NCBI GenBank assembly: GCA_963669295.1
Contig: OY769938.1
Location: 3,286,001-3,350,000, forward strand
Reading direction: 5' to 3'
Source of the DNA: G963669295 sp963669295
GTDB taxonomy: Bacteria; Bacteroidota; Bacteroidia; Flavobacteriales_D; CALLUQ01
DNA length: 64,000 nt
This document shows positions 8,617 through 19,100 of this stretch, piece after piece. Position 1 is the first letter of the stretch. Every line of letters begins with the position of its first letter. The notes beneath the pieces are model-generated. The model had not been told where the DNA came from and made no database searches. It was given only the letters and a program-made list of their open reading frames with translations. The translations under genes were made by a program, and so were the position numbers.

Positions 8617-8624
8617 TATCTTTA
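8617..8624 (+). promoter_or_regulatory. -7-like element close to the start codon
   Basis: TATCTTTA differs from TAnnTTTG only at the last base and lies 4 bases before the ATG at 8629. If used, the transcript would be leaderless or nearly so. No clear -33 TTG is visible at the usual distance. Confidence 0.35.
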
Positions 8625-8628
8625 ACCC

Positions 8629-9051
8629 ATGCGCACATTATTTTTTGTATTGCTAATAGCATTGGCTGGTTGCAAAGGACAGCAAGCAACCGTGAAACCT
8701 ACCTTCAAGCACTTTATTATAGGGCAGGGGGGAGGCTTTACCGGCAAGTACACCGAGTTTAAGTTGCACCAAAACGGTACTGTAGAGCAAAAGAATTTTG
8801 GAGCTGGTATCTACGAACCCTATGCTACCATGGAGAAGGAAGCCGTAACATCGTTTTTTAATGAATTGGCGCAATTGCAATTGACCAATTACACCTTCAA
8901 CCATCCGGGCAACATGACATGGTACCTCGAAATGCCACACAACGATGAATTACACACCGTAAAATGGGGCGATCACAACCATCCTGTTCGTGCCGATGTG
9001 AAAGCGTTTTACGACAAAGTGAATTTATACGTACGAGGATTGAAACAATAA
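8629..9051 (+). CDS. Small lipoprotein of unknown function
   Basis: 140 residues. A lipobox is visible (ALAGC, Cys15), so the protein is expected to be lipidated and anchored in an envelope membrane. The mature part is one small beta-rich domain with 'GQGGGFTGKYTEFKLHQNG' and 'HTVKWGDHNHPV'. I do not recognise a family with certainty. It stands between two convergent or divergent cargo-type genes and shows no operon partner. Confidence 0.75.
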   Translation: MRTLFFVLLIALAGCKGQQATVKPTFKHFIIGQGGGFTGKYTEFKLHQNGTVEQKNFGAGIYEPYATMEKEAVTSFFNELAQLQLTNYTFNHPGNMTWYLEMPHNDELHTVKWGDHNHPVRADVKAFYDKVNLYVRGLKQ

Positions 9052-9089
9052 TGGCATACCGCTTCCTCAAGCATTAATAGTGCACTCCA

Positions 9090-11888
9090 TTATTCCACCA
9101 CCATGCGTTCTACCACTACATTGCGATCGGTTTGCAGTTGTACCAGGTAAACGCCTTTGGCTCCTTCTAATGCATAGGTGCGTTGGTGCACACCTACTGG
9201 CAATTGCAACTGCTCTTGCAATACAGTTTTGCCCAGCATATCGGTTACGGTAAGGGTAACAGCACTGCCTTCCGTAGCAGCATACTCAATGGTAAACTCC
9301 CCACGGTTGGGGTTGGGGTACAGTTGCATGCCCACTTGTTGGTACTCCTCTACCCCCAACAACGGATCGTTGAGCACAAAAATATTGTCGAGGTATGAGT
9401 TGTCGCCAGGGCTGCCGAAAATAGGATCTTCCTCGCGACGCATGAAGTGCTTGCCTTCAAAACACAACTCAAATTGACTGCCCGCCCACGCATCGAGGTT
9501 CATGTAATGGGTAAGGTATGGATCGGCATTGTTGGTAATGGGGTGAAACTGGTTGCCCATCTGCACACCATCAACCATTACCCGTAAGCTGCTTACAAAG
9601 TTGGGAAGCTCAAGCCCTAAAAATTGCTCATAAAACAACGAGTGGGTTTGCTTCAGGTCGAAACTCAGCCGTGCATTGCTCCATCCGGTAGCATCCACAC
9701 AAAAACAAAGACTGGCTCCATACTGAGGATTCAATATAAAGTTGTCGGCTTCGGTTTGTGGGAAGTCGATGCTGAGGGTAGCCTCCTGTCCTGTAATTAA
9801 AAAACCGCGCGATCCGGTGTTGGCAGCCAATGGAGAAATTACCGCCCGCGAGTCGGTATTGGTAATGACAAAAAAGGAATCGGTAACGTTGTTTTGGTCT
9901 TCAAACGTAATCACTTCGTTGCTGTTCAACTCCAGTGTTTTGGTAACCTCGTAGCCAAAAATAGTATCGTTCGTACGGAAATCGTCGTTTTCATAGCTGG
10001 TCCAAAAATCAATTTGGTACGAGCCAGGGGTAGAAAAATCTTCGGTAGTGCTGAATGTGTGTATCAGCGAATCGCCACCATTTAAAGTGTTGGCAAGAAA
10101 AATGGTATCGAGCACGGCTGCACCGCCATTAATGCGATAGCCAATAGGAATGGTATCGCCAACATTCAACACATCGCCACAGCCCGAGCGGTGGTACTTG
10201 AATTGAAAGGTGAGCTGCTCTGTTCCCAACGAACAGGTAGAAACGGGTGCCAATACTTCCAACAGTTCTACATCTTGTGTAACTGTATCGGCACCAACAC
10301 CTACGGCATACCAGGCGTGAATGGTTTGCAACACTTCAAATGAGCAAGAACCATAAAGGTCTTCTGCACTTTGAATGGCTCCTTGACGGGCATCAAAATA
10401 ATTGGAAGAAGGGGTGAGGTATACCGATAGGTTACGGTAAGCAATAGCTGCTGCTTTGTCCATGCCCAGCCCGGTTACGTTAAACACATCGCCAAGGTCG
10501 TTGGTATCGTTGCCCCCTACAGTAAGTAGGTAAAACCAATGGTTTTGCACCCCGCTGTTGGTATGTACCCCTCCGTTATCACCTACGGAAGTCCACCAGT
10601 GGGCACCAAAATAAGTGTCAGGATCGCCAAAACTATTGGGATCCGACATATCACGCAATGTAAAGTTTTGTGTACCTACCAGCCAGTTGCCGTTGCCCTG
10701 CCCATAAAATTCTATGGCAGTGCCAAAAATATCGCTAAACGATTCGTTGAGCGCCCCCGATTCGTTTTGATAAATCAACCCAGCAGAGTTGCCGGTAACA
10801 CCATGGGTAAGTTCGTGCCCCACCACATCAATAGAGGTAAGTGGGTTGTTGGTGCCGTCGCCATATTCCATCCACTGGCCGGTCCACCGTGCGTTAAACC
10901 AGTTTATCCCTTTGTGAATATAGCTGATAATGGTGGAGCCGTTATCGTCGTAACTGTTTCGGCCATGCTCATTCAAATAATAATCGTAGGCCACCTGGCT
11001 GCCCCAGTGGGCATCGTAAGCAGCATTGTCGTTTTGGGCATTGGCCACATTCCAGTAATTATCCAGGTCCAAAAAATCCACTGCATCAGAAATGCTATCG
11101 CTTTGGTTGAGGTCGAATGTTTCTACGCCACCACCACGGGTATAATCGCGCAAGCGGTATAGGTTGGTGATGGTATCGAAATCGGTTTGAAAAGTTTGAG
11201 TGCCGCTGTAACGCGTTTCTGCAGTTCCGGTGGCTGCTGTGCTGTGGCACTGATCCAGGGTGTATAAGATGGCACCCGTTTGTGCATCAACATACACCAA
11301 TTGCCGGGCATGTTCGCCTTTGGTAAAAATGTCCATCTTCCACGCCAGCCGATAGTCTTGTCCATTTTTGCTGTAATGCTCGCTGGCGATTACCAGCTCA
11401 GGGCTGGGGTAGAAAGTGGCGTTATCGTCGTTTTTAATGCGTTTGATTTGTGCTTCCATGTAGGTGTCATTCCATAGGTAGGGTACATCGCCAAAATGTT
11501 GTAAAGCTACGTCGATGGCCATAGCAGCATCTAGTTGTGGGGTGGTGCTTAGTGCAATGTTACGCACAATCTTACCATTGGAAGTGGCAGCACGGCCATG
11601 CTTTTCGTGCACCACATAAATGGCTCCTTCTACTGGAATGTTTTGATAGTGTTGCTGGTAGCGGTAATGCGTATGCCCCAAAGCATCGGTAGTGGTTTTT
11701 ACCACCTGCATGGCATCGTTGCTACGAAGTCCGAAAGCACTGGCATGTTGGGTAAACACCGTGTTGGCTTTAACGTTTGATGCCGGAGCAAAACGCACCC
11801 AGTCGGTGCCGTTGGTAAATGATGCAAAGGGTTGGGCAGCAGCAGTAGCAGCAATGGCCACCAGCAAAAGAAGCGAAGTAATTTTCAT
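9090..11888 (-). CDS. Thermolysin-like M4 metalloprotease, T9SS type A cargo
   Basis: 932 residues. A signal peptide (1-19) is followed by an FTP/PepSY-type propeptide (about 25-215) and the M4 catalytic domain (about 230-535). Zinc ligands are His358 and His362 of HELTH and Glu382 of 'GALNESFSD'; the catalytic His is His442 in 'DNGGVHTNSG'. A CARDB-like and a jelly-roll-like beta domain follow, ending in a type A sorting domain ('LYPNPNRGEFTIEY', 'VTDMLGKTV', 'AKGVYLVQL'). It is an extracellular neutral endopeptidase made as a zymogen, likely for nutrient acquisition. All catalytic residues are present. Confidence 0.95.
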   Translation of the reverse strand: MKITSLLLLVAIAATAAAQPFASFTNGTDWVRFAPASNVKANTVFTQHASAFGLRSNDAMQVVKTTTDALGHTHYRYQQHYQNIPVEGAIYVVHEKHGRAATSNGKIVRNIALSTTPQLDAAMAIDVALQHFGDVPYLWNDTYMEAQIKRIKNDDNATFYPSPELVIASEHYSKNGQDYRLAWKMDIFTKGEHARQLVYVDAQTGAILYTLDQCHSTAATGTAETRYSGTQTFQTDFDTITNLYRLRDYTRGGGVETFDLNQSDSISDAVDFLDLDNYWNVANAQNDNAAYDAHWGSQVAYDYYLNEHGRNSYDDNGSTIISYIHKGINWFNARWTGQWMEYGDGTNNPLTSIDVVGHELTHGVTGNSAGLIYQNESGALNESFSDIFGTAIEFYGQGNGNWLVGTQNFTLRDMSDPNSFGDPDTYFGAHWWTSVGDNGGVHTNSGVQNHWFYLLTVGGNDTNDLGDVFNVTGLGMDKAAAIAYRNLSVYLTPSSNYFDARQGAIQSAEDLYGSCSFEVLQTIHAWYAVGVGADTVTQDVELLEVLAPVSTCSLGTEQLTFQFKYHRSGCGDVLNVGDTIPIGYRINGGAAVLDTIFLANTLNGGDSLIHTFSTTEDFSTPGSYQIDFWTSYENDDFRTNDTIFGYEVTKTLELNSNEVITFEDQNNVTDSFFVITNTDSRAVISPLAANTGSRGFLITGQEATLSIDFPQTEADNFILNPQYGASLCFCVDATGWSNARLSFDLKQTHSLFYEQFLGLELPNFVSSLRVMVDGVQMGNQFHPITNNADPYLTHYMNLDAWAGSQFELCFEGKHFMRREEDPIFGSPGDNSYLDNIFVLNDPLLGVEEYQQVGMQLYPNPNRGEFTIEYAATEGSAVTLTVTDMLGKTVLQEQLQLPVGVHQRTYALEGAKGVYLVQLQTDRNVVVERMVVE

Positions 11889-12120
11889 AAGGCGCTATTT
11901 ATGTTCTAAAATTACAGAAATAAATTCAGTGATCTGTCAGGCTACCGACCAATGCCTAAATTTGGAGTAGCCATGGCACTGATAATGTCATTTTTACCTG
12001 CAAAAGTGTATGCCAAAAGAACCAATAACTTACCACTTGATGAAAGCTTTGAGAGTACCTGGCATTACTCCTTTTTTGCAATACTTTAGCTGGGTGAGCT
12101 CGCAGCAACTACTAATTTTT

Positions 12121-12128
12121 TATATTTA
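12121..12128 (+). promoter_or_regulatory. -7-like element close to a GTG start
   Basis: TATATTTA lies 3 bases before the GTG start at 12132. A second similar box (TACTTTAG) lies at 12082-12089 and would give a normal leader. I cannot decide between them from sequence alone. Confidence 0.3.
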
Positions 12129-12131
12129 GCC

Positions 12132-15100
12132 GTGCGTCTTAAAATTCTGGTGAACATAGCCGCGCTGCTTTTACTCTGGTATAATGCTGGTGCACAATGG
12201 TATGGTACCACCTTTAACATTGTAAACTACGGGGTAACCGATTACAATTCCCACAACCAAAACTGGGACATTGTACAGGACGACCGGGGCATTCTTTACT
12301 TTGCCAACGGCGATGGTGTAATGCAATACGATGGTGTGCAGTGGTCAAAAATTCTTACTTCGCGTGCTACCACAGTACTTTCGCTTGCCATCAACCAACA
12401 ACAAGAAATTTATGTGGGGGGCATCAACGAAATAGGCTACCTTGCCATCGATTCTACAGGGTACGAATACCACGTGTCTTTATCAGAAAGCCTGCCAGAA
12501 GAACAACAAAATTTCACCAATGTGTGGGAAACCCATGTAGATGGCAACCGTACCTTGTTCAGAACACTTACCCGCTTATTTGTTTGTAGCAATAAGCAAA
12601 TCACCACCATGGAGCCGCAAGAAGAGTTCATCGGTTTCTTTAAAGTAGGGGATCGATTTATGGTGCGCGATGGGCAAGATCGTTTTGCCTGGATAGAGGG
12701 GGAAGCACTGGTTCCATTACCCAACACCGATTTTTTTGTCGATAAAAGTATCATCGATATTGTACCTGGTCCTGGCGATACCTTGCTGTTTTTTACCCAA
12801 ACCCATGGTGCCTACAAATACATGGCTGGCGACACTGTTAGGGCATTTGGTGAAATTGATTGGGCAGGCACGGTAATGCGGGCGCAGTGTGCTACAAAGT
12901 TGCGCAATGGTAACATTGCTGTAGGCTCGGCTGGTGGAGTGTTTATTCTTTCTCCTGAAGGTAAGCTACGTGCGGCAATTGGACAAAAAGAAGGGTTGAA
13001 GCACGGAAGAATTGCTGACTTATTTGAAGACCGTGAAGGCAACTTGTGGTGCGCCCACGGCAAGGGCATTGCCAAAATTATACTCCATGAGCCGCTCACC
13101 ATTATGCCGGAAGGCAAAGCATATACAGGCATCATCAACTCCATGTGTTTGTTCGAAGATCAATTGTACCTGGGCACTTCTGATGGCGTTTTTAGGGTAA
13201 ATGAAACCACACAAACCACCACTAAGATAGAGGGAATGGGGGAGCAAATATTTGATTTGCTGCCGCTGAAAGATGGTATACTGGCTGGCTCTACCGATGG
13301 GTTGTATTGGATACAAAACAATGCAGTAACTTTAATTACACGCAATTTTGCCCGTGCCATTGCCCCTTTTAATAATAACCCCAATCGTTATTTAATTGGT
13401 GGGCGGGAAGAAGCACACATCATCGAGCGCAATGGCAACCAATGGAAAGTAATATTCACCATCAGCCCTTTTCCCGATGAGGTACTCAACATTATTGGAG
13501 AAAAAAACGCAACAGGCGATCAATTGTTTTGGATGGGGTTGTTTAGCAATGGAGTAGCTAAACTCACCTTTGTAGATACGCTTACCAATTATACGGTAGA
13601 TGTATATGGCAAAGAGCAGGGCATCAAAGACGGCTACCTCATTCCGTATGCCACCAATTTTGGTACCCGGTTTTGTAGCAAGTTTGATGAAGTATTTTAC
13701 TACGACCCCAACGAAAATGCGATGAAAATTGATCAAAGCATTTCACAATTCATTACCGAAGAAGCCAGCTCCTACCTTCTGGCACAAGGCAAGGGAGGAG
13801 AAATGTACCTCGAAGTATCGGGACCCATTTACTTGCTACAACAATCGGAAGGTGGTTTTATTGCCAATAAGGCACCCTTTAGTCGGTTGGATATAGGCTA
13901 TGTGAACGACATTGTTTTTGACCGCAACAACATTTGTTTGTTAGGTGCTGAAGCTGGTTTGGCGCGGTTCGACCCCTACGTAGAAAAAAACTACCAATTG
14001 CCTTTTTCGGCTACCATACGCAAGGTAATAAGCGGACAGGATTCGTTGGTGTTTAGTGGAACGTATCACAACGAAGGACAAAAATCTACCACCCAGCCAG
14101 CAGCATTTGTGCCCACCTTCCGTTACAAAAACAACGAATTGGTATTTCATTATGCAGCTCCCTTTTATGGAGCAGATAAGGTAAGGTACAGCTACTTACT
14201 CGAAGGGTACAGCGAAGACTGGTCGAATTGGAGTTTGGAACCTAAAGCGGTATTCACCAACCTCGACGAAGGAACCTATACCTTTAACGTAAAAGCACGT
14301 AACCTTTATGGGGTAGAAAGTACAGAGGCGGCCTATTCGTTTGTCATACTATCGCCCTGGTACCGCACCTTTTGGGCATACATTTTATATGTAGTTATAG
14401 GCATGCTCTTGTTGTATGGTATTATTTCGATGTATGTGAAACGGTTGAAACAAGCCAACTTGAGGTTGGAAAATATCATTAGAGACCGTACCGCTGAAAT
14501 CAGGGAACAAAAAGAGCAAATAGAAGAAAAAAGCAACGAAATACTCGACTCTATTCAATACGCTAAAAGGTTGCAAAAAGCCATGTTTCCGGCCGTGCGA
14601 TTGGTAAAGCAATTGTTGCCCGATTCCTTTGTGTTTTTTAAACCTAAAGACATTGTTTCAGGCGATTTTTACTGGCTGGAACAAAAGGGCAACAAGGTTT
14701 ACTTTGCAGCGGTAGACTGTACCGGACATGGGGTTCCTGGTGCTATGGTGAGCATCATTGGCCACAACGGGTTAACCCGATGCATCAATGAGTTCGATAT
14801 TGATCAACCAGCAGCTATTCTTGATCAACTCGATACCCTGGTTATCGAAAAGTTTAGCAGCAACGAAAGCCAGGTAAACGATGGCATGGACATCGCATTG
14901 TGTAGCTTCGATACCCAAACCCTGGAACTGCAATACGCTGGGGCACACAATGCCTTGTACTACATTCAAAACAATGAGTTGAAAGTCATTAAAGCCGACC
15001 GCCAACCCATTGGTGGAAGAATAAAAAAATCGAAATTCACCAATCATACGGTACAATTGCAACCCTCCGACCTGGTGTACATTTTTTCCGATGGCTTTGC

Positions 15101-15287
15101 CGATCAATTTGGTGGGCCGAAAGGAAAGAAATTCATGTATGGTCAATTCAAAAAACTACTTCTTTCTATCCATCAACAACCCATGGAAGAACAGCAAATC
15201 ATTTTACGCGATACCTTCGAAAACTGGCGCGGCTCCCTCGAACAGGTGGATGATGTATGCGTTTTCGGAGTGAGGGTACGAACGTAG
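12132..15287 (+). CDS. Propeller sensor with Y_Y_Y domain and PP2C (SpoIIE-type) phosphatase
   Basis: 1051 residues, starting at GTG before a clear signal peptide (ending AGAQW). Residues 25-665 form periplasmic Reg_prop-type propellers ('DVRGILYFANGDGV', 'LFEDREGNLWCAHGKGI'). A Y_Y_Y domain covers about 665-740 ('YLLEGYSEDWSNW', 'LDEGTYTFNVKARN'). One membrane segment (about 748-770) leads to a coiled coil (775-815, 'IREQKEQIEEK') and a cytoplasmic PP2C/SpoIIE domain with 'SGDFYW', 'DCTGHGVPGAM' and the final 'DDVCVFGV'. Unlike hybrid two-component systems there is no kinase: sensing is wired to a serine/threonine phosphatase. The ligand is unknown. No partner anti-sigma gene is adjacent. 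Confidence 0.9.
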   Translation: MRLKILVNIAALLLLWYNAGAQWYGTTFNIVNYGVTDYNSHNQNWDIVQDDRGILYFANGDGVMQYDGVQWSKILTSRATTVLSLAINQQQEIYVGGINEIGYLAIDSTGYEYHVSLSESLPEEQQNFTNVWETHVDGNRTLFRTLTRLFVCSNKQITTMEPQEEFIGFFKVGDRFMVRDGQDRFAWIEGEALVPLPNTDFFVDKSIIDIVPGPGDTLLFFTQTHGAYKYMAGDTVRAFGEIDWAGTVMRAQCATKLRNGNIAVGSAGGVFILSPEGKLRAAIGQKEGLKHGRIADLFEDREGNLWCAHGKGIAKIILHEPLTIMPEGKAYTGIINSMCLFEDQLYLGTSDGVFRVNETTQTTTKIEGMGEQIFDLLPLKDGILAGSTDGLYWIQNNAVTLITRNFARAIAPFNNNPNRYLIGGREEAHIIERNGNQWKVIFTISPFPDEVLNIIGEKNATGDQLFWMGLFSNGVAKLTFVDTLTNYTVDVYGKEQGIKDGYLIPYATNFGTRFCSKFDEVFYYDPNENAMKIDQSISQFITEEASSYLLAQGKGGEMYLEVSGPIYLLQQSEGGFIANKAPFSRLDIGYVNDIVFDRNNICLLGAEAGLARFDPYVEKNYQLPFSATIRKVISGQDSLVFSGTYHNEGQKSTTQPAAFVPTFRYKNNELVFHYAAPFYGADKVRYSYLLEGYSEDWSNWSLEPKAVFTNLDEGTYTFNVKARNLYGVESTEAAYSFVILSPWYRTFWAYILYVVIGMLLLYGIISMYVKRLKQANLRLENIIRDRTAEIREQKEQIEEKSNEILDSIQYAKRLQKAMFPAVRLVKQLLPDSFVFFKPKDIVSGDFYWLEQKGNKVYFAAVDCTGHGVPGAMVSIIGHNGLTRCINEFDIDQPAAILDQLDTLVIEKFSSNESQVNDGMDIALCSFDTQTLELQYAGAHNALYYIQNNELKVIKADRQPIGGRIKKSKFTNHTVQLQPSDLVYIFSDGFADQFGGPKGKKFMYGQFKKLLLSIHQQPMEEQQIILRDTFENWRGSLEQVDDVCVFGVRVRT

Positions 15288-16154
15288 AAAATGCTTGCCC
15301 GCCTATGGTGGGCTGCTTGCCCTGAGTTAACTCAGGATTTCCTTTCACCCCCTTTTCTCACTCCTGCTCAGGCAGGAATCTACCTCTATACTGATAGTTG
15401 CCGAGGTGTTGAAGGAAATACCCTCTTGTTTCACTCCTGCGTAGGCAGGAGTCCAGTTTTTCTTGCGCCATTTGTATGATCCATTTAACCATGATTCCCC
15501 AACCTTCACCAGGCAGGCCTACTTCACTCTTTTTGTCACCCCAGGCTTGCCTTTCTGCAGGTAGCTTAGGATTTCCTTTCACCCCCCTTTTTCACTCCTG
15601 CGCAGGCAGGAACCTATCTCTGTACTGATAGTTGCCGAGGTGTTGAAGGAAATACCCCTTGTTTCACTCTTGCGCAGGCAGGAGTCCAGTTTTTCTTACG
15701 CCATTTATATGATCCATTTAACCATAATTCCCCAACCTTTACCAGGCAAGCTTACTTCACTCTTTTTGTCACCCCAGGCTTGCCTTTCTGCAGGTAGCTT
15801 AGGATTTCCTTTCACCCCCCTTTTTCACTCCTGCGCAGGCAGGAACCTATCTCTGTACTGATAGTTGCCAGGGTGTTGAAGGAAATACCCCTTGTTTCAC
15901 TCCTGCGCAGGCAGGAGTCCAGTTTTTCTTACGCCATTTATATGATCCATTTAACCATAATTTCCCAACCTTCACTAGGCAGGCCTACTTCACTCTTTTC
16001 TCAAAGCTCATTTCCTCACTAAAAACCACCTTTTGTCTTGCCCGTTACTTTACTTATGATTACCATTCAATAAGTTAGCCTTACCATTCAATCAATCATA
16101 CTGATTGTGAAACGCATAAATATTATCTTAACATTGTTGCTAAAACCTATACCC
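15288..16154. other. Long intergenic region dominated by tandem repeats
   Basis: About 870 bases without a supported gene. It holds the triple repeat (15334-15999). A 12-base direct repeat, TTACCATTCAAT, at 16060-16071 and 16081-16092 (spacing 21) lies just upstream of the next gene and could be regulatory. Confidence 0.6.
15334..15999. repeat. Three tandem copies of a ~233-bp non-coding repeat
   Basis: Copies begin at AGGATTTCCTTTCACCC at 15334, 15568 and 15801 (periods 234 and 233 bp); the third is truncated near 15999. Each copy holds two near-palindromes built on CCTGCGCAGG within CACTCCTGCGCAGGCAGGA, which could form hairpins. Copies 2 and 3 are nearly identical; copy 1 is more diverged. 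Short frames within it (for example at 15291-15479 and 15640-15861) are repeat artefacts. Confidence 0.9.
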
Positions 16155-19100
16155 ATGATGCAAAGAAGCTCCTTGTTTGGAATCTTCTTTAACCTCCTCC
16201 TGTTGCCTTGTTTTGCTTTACAAGGATATGCCACTGGCAACCTTGACTTCATTGAAAACAAACGCCAATGGAACGATCGTGTTCATTTTCGTGTTAACAT
16301 TCCCGGGGGAAGTATATGGCTGGAAGAACAAGGGTTTACCTATTTGTTTTACGATGGCAATGCCATGGATCAAGTACACGATAAACGCCATCCACAAACG
16401 AAAGAGGTAGATGGAACAATTGTCATGATGCGCGAGGAGGTAATGGGCAAGGCTCATGCTTACCGCATGCAATTTGTAAATGCACAACCCACAGCCATAA
16501 AAGGCCAACACGAAAGGCGCAAATACCACAACTACTTCATAGGAAACAATCGTTCCAAATGGGCAGGAAACGTACCGCTATACGAAGCGGTTACTTATCG
16601 CAACCTATACCCCAATGTACACCTCAATACCTATAGCAAGGAACAACAATTTAAATACGATTTGATGATTGACCCCGGAGGAGATGTAGCCCACATAAAA
16701 ATGGAATATAGCGGCATGCCTCAAATGCACATCAATGGCCAGGGCGATTTGATATTAACAACCGCTGTAGGAGAGGTGGTAGAGCAACAACCTTATGCAT
16801 ATCAAGTAATAGAAGGGAAAGAACAAAAGGTGCCTTGCTATTATATATTGGAAGGCAATACAGTGCGCTTTGCGTTGCCACAAGGATACAATCAGCAATA
16901 CCCATTAATCATAGATCCGGTAGTAGTGGCAGCCACCTATTCGGGCTCGGTAGAAACCAATTTTGGCCATTGCGCCACCTACGATGAAGCAGGCAATATC
17001 TATACTGCCGCTTACAGCCTCGGACAAGGTTACCCCACTACCGAGGGAGCCTTTGATCTCGATTACAACGGAGGACAAAGCGATATCGTGGTCAGCAAAC
17101 TCAATCCTGATGGAAGTGCCATGATATACTCCACCTACATTGGAGGCATAGGCACTGGAGGACCTGTTTTTCCAGATGCTTCAGGGTACGATTGGCCCAT
17201 CAGCATCATCGTAAACCAACAACAAGAATTGTACTTGCTGGCCTATGTCAATGCACCAGGATACCCGGTAACACCCACTGCTTACGACACCACCTTAAAT
17301 GGAGGCACCGACATTGCCATTACACGTTTCAACAATATGGGCAGTGCACTCATTGGGTCTACCTATATTGGAGGAAATACCCACGATGGGCATAACATTG
17401 TAGAAGAAAATTTTGGCGACCACTACCGGGGTGAAATCATGCTGGATGATGCGGGCAACTGCTATGTGGTAACTTCTACCCGTTCCGATGACTTTCCTAC
17501 CACTGCTGGGGTAGTGCAAGATACACTTACCGGTGATCAGGACGTGGTGGTATTTAAAATGAATGCCAACCTTACTACCCTGGAATGGAGTACTTACCTG
17601 GGCAGTTCCAACCACGATAGCGGTTATGGCATACGCATAGATACCAATGGCGATATCTACATTGCTGGTGGTACTGGAGGAGCCGACTTTCCTACGACCC
17701 CAGGCACGGTAAGCCCGGCATTTAATGGAGGCGATGCCGATGGTTTTATTGCCCACCTGAGTAGCGATGCCAGTAGCTTATTGCACGCCACCTTTTGGGG
17801 AGCCGATAACATGGAGCAAAACTTCTTGCTCGACATCGATGCCGCCAACAACGTTTACGTGTTTGGCCAAACAAAAGGAGGAAATATGCCCGAAACTCCT
17901 GGTACCTATTCGTTGTCGAACACCCGGCAATTCATCTCAAAATTCACCCCAGCGTTAAACGATACCATCTTCTCCATGATGTTTGGTTCACCAGCACCAG
18001 GTAGCAACGGTTACGACCTTTACCCTTCCGCCTTTTTGGTCGACGATTGTGAAAATATTTACATCACAGGCTATGGCGGATTGTCGTCTGGAGGAAGCTT
18101 TGGTACCAACAACGGCATACCAACAAGTGTAGATGCACTACAAACGTTGGGCGGTTTTTATTTAATGGTATTGGCTCCCAATGCTGCCAATATGATTTAT
18201 GGCACCTACTTTGGCTCTGATCAAGACCATGTGGATGGAGGCACCTGTCGTTTTGATAAACGCGGAGCAGTATACCAGGGGGTATGTAATTGCGATGGCA
18301 ATTTTCCCACGGTAGCACATGCATGGGAAACTACTTCCAGCTCGCCCTCGTGCGATAATGTGGCGTTCAAGGTCAACCTGGAAGCCACTGTAACGTTGGC
18401 GCAGGCCGATGCCCTGCAAGATATATCGGGGCCGGTGTGTGCCCCTTATGCGGTTGACTTCTTGAGCCTCGACAATGCTCCCAGTCATTTTTGGGATTTT
18501 GGAGATGGCAGCACCTCTACACAAGATAACCCCAGTCATTTGTACAGCAGCCAGGGAGATTATACCATTACCTACGTGGCCATCGATCCTTCCAAATGCA
18601 TTACCACCGATACAGTAACATTTATACTTGAAGTTCGAGAGCCTTTTGGAATACAAGCCGAAATGTTTTATTCGCAAGGAGAACTATGCCGCGACTCGTT
18701 GGAAGTATTGTTTCAGTTCGAAGGCATCAATACCGACTCAGTAGCATGGGATTTTGGCGATGGAACAGGGGCGACAGGAACTACTATTCAACACGAGTTC
18801 ATTGCCCCCGATCTATATACCGTAACCATGACAGCCTACGACCTGGCTTGCAACGAACAGGTGAGTGTAACTCAAAACATACTGCACAATGGCAAAGAAA
18901 ACTTTGCTGTTATTGAATCGCCCAACGTAATAACCCCCAATAGCGATGGCATCAACGATACCTTCCGCATCTTTTTTAAAGACCAACCAGAAGTAGACAT
19001 GCTAAGCAGCCTCGATGAATTTAAACTGACTGTTTATAGCAGGTGGGGAAACAAGGTGTTTGAATCTTCCAGCAAGTTATGGGAAGGCAATACCAATGGG

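Noticed and set aside
10539..11162. 207-codon + strand frame inside the M4 protease gene
   Set aside because: It is the antisense shadow of a gene with strong domain evidence. Similar long shadows lie at 3572-4111, 7570-8052, 18162-18677 and 22357-22863.
15291..15861. Short frames with 'SCAGRN' and 'PAQAGIY'-like peptides
   Set aside because: Such peptides are the translation of the CTGCGCAGG repeat, commonly mis-annotated in other genomes.
15334..15999. CRISPR array
   Set aside because: Units are about 233 bp and contiguous, with no unique spacers; the 21-bp arrays at 6073-6552 also lack spacers.
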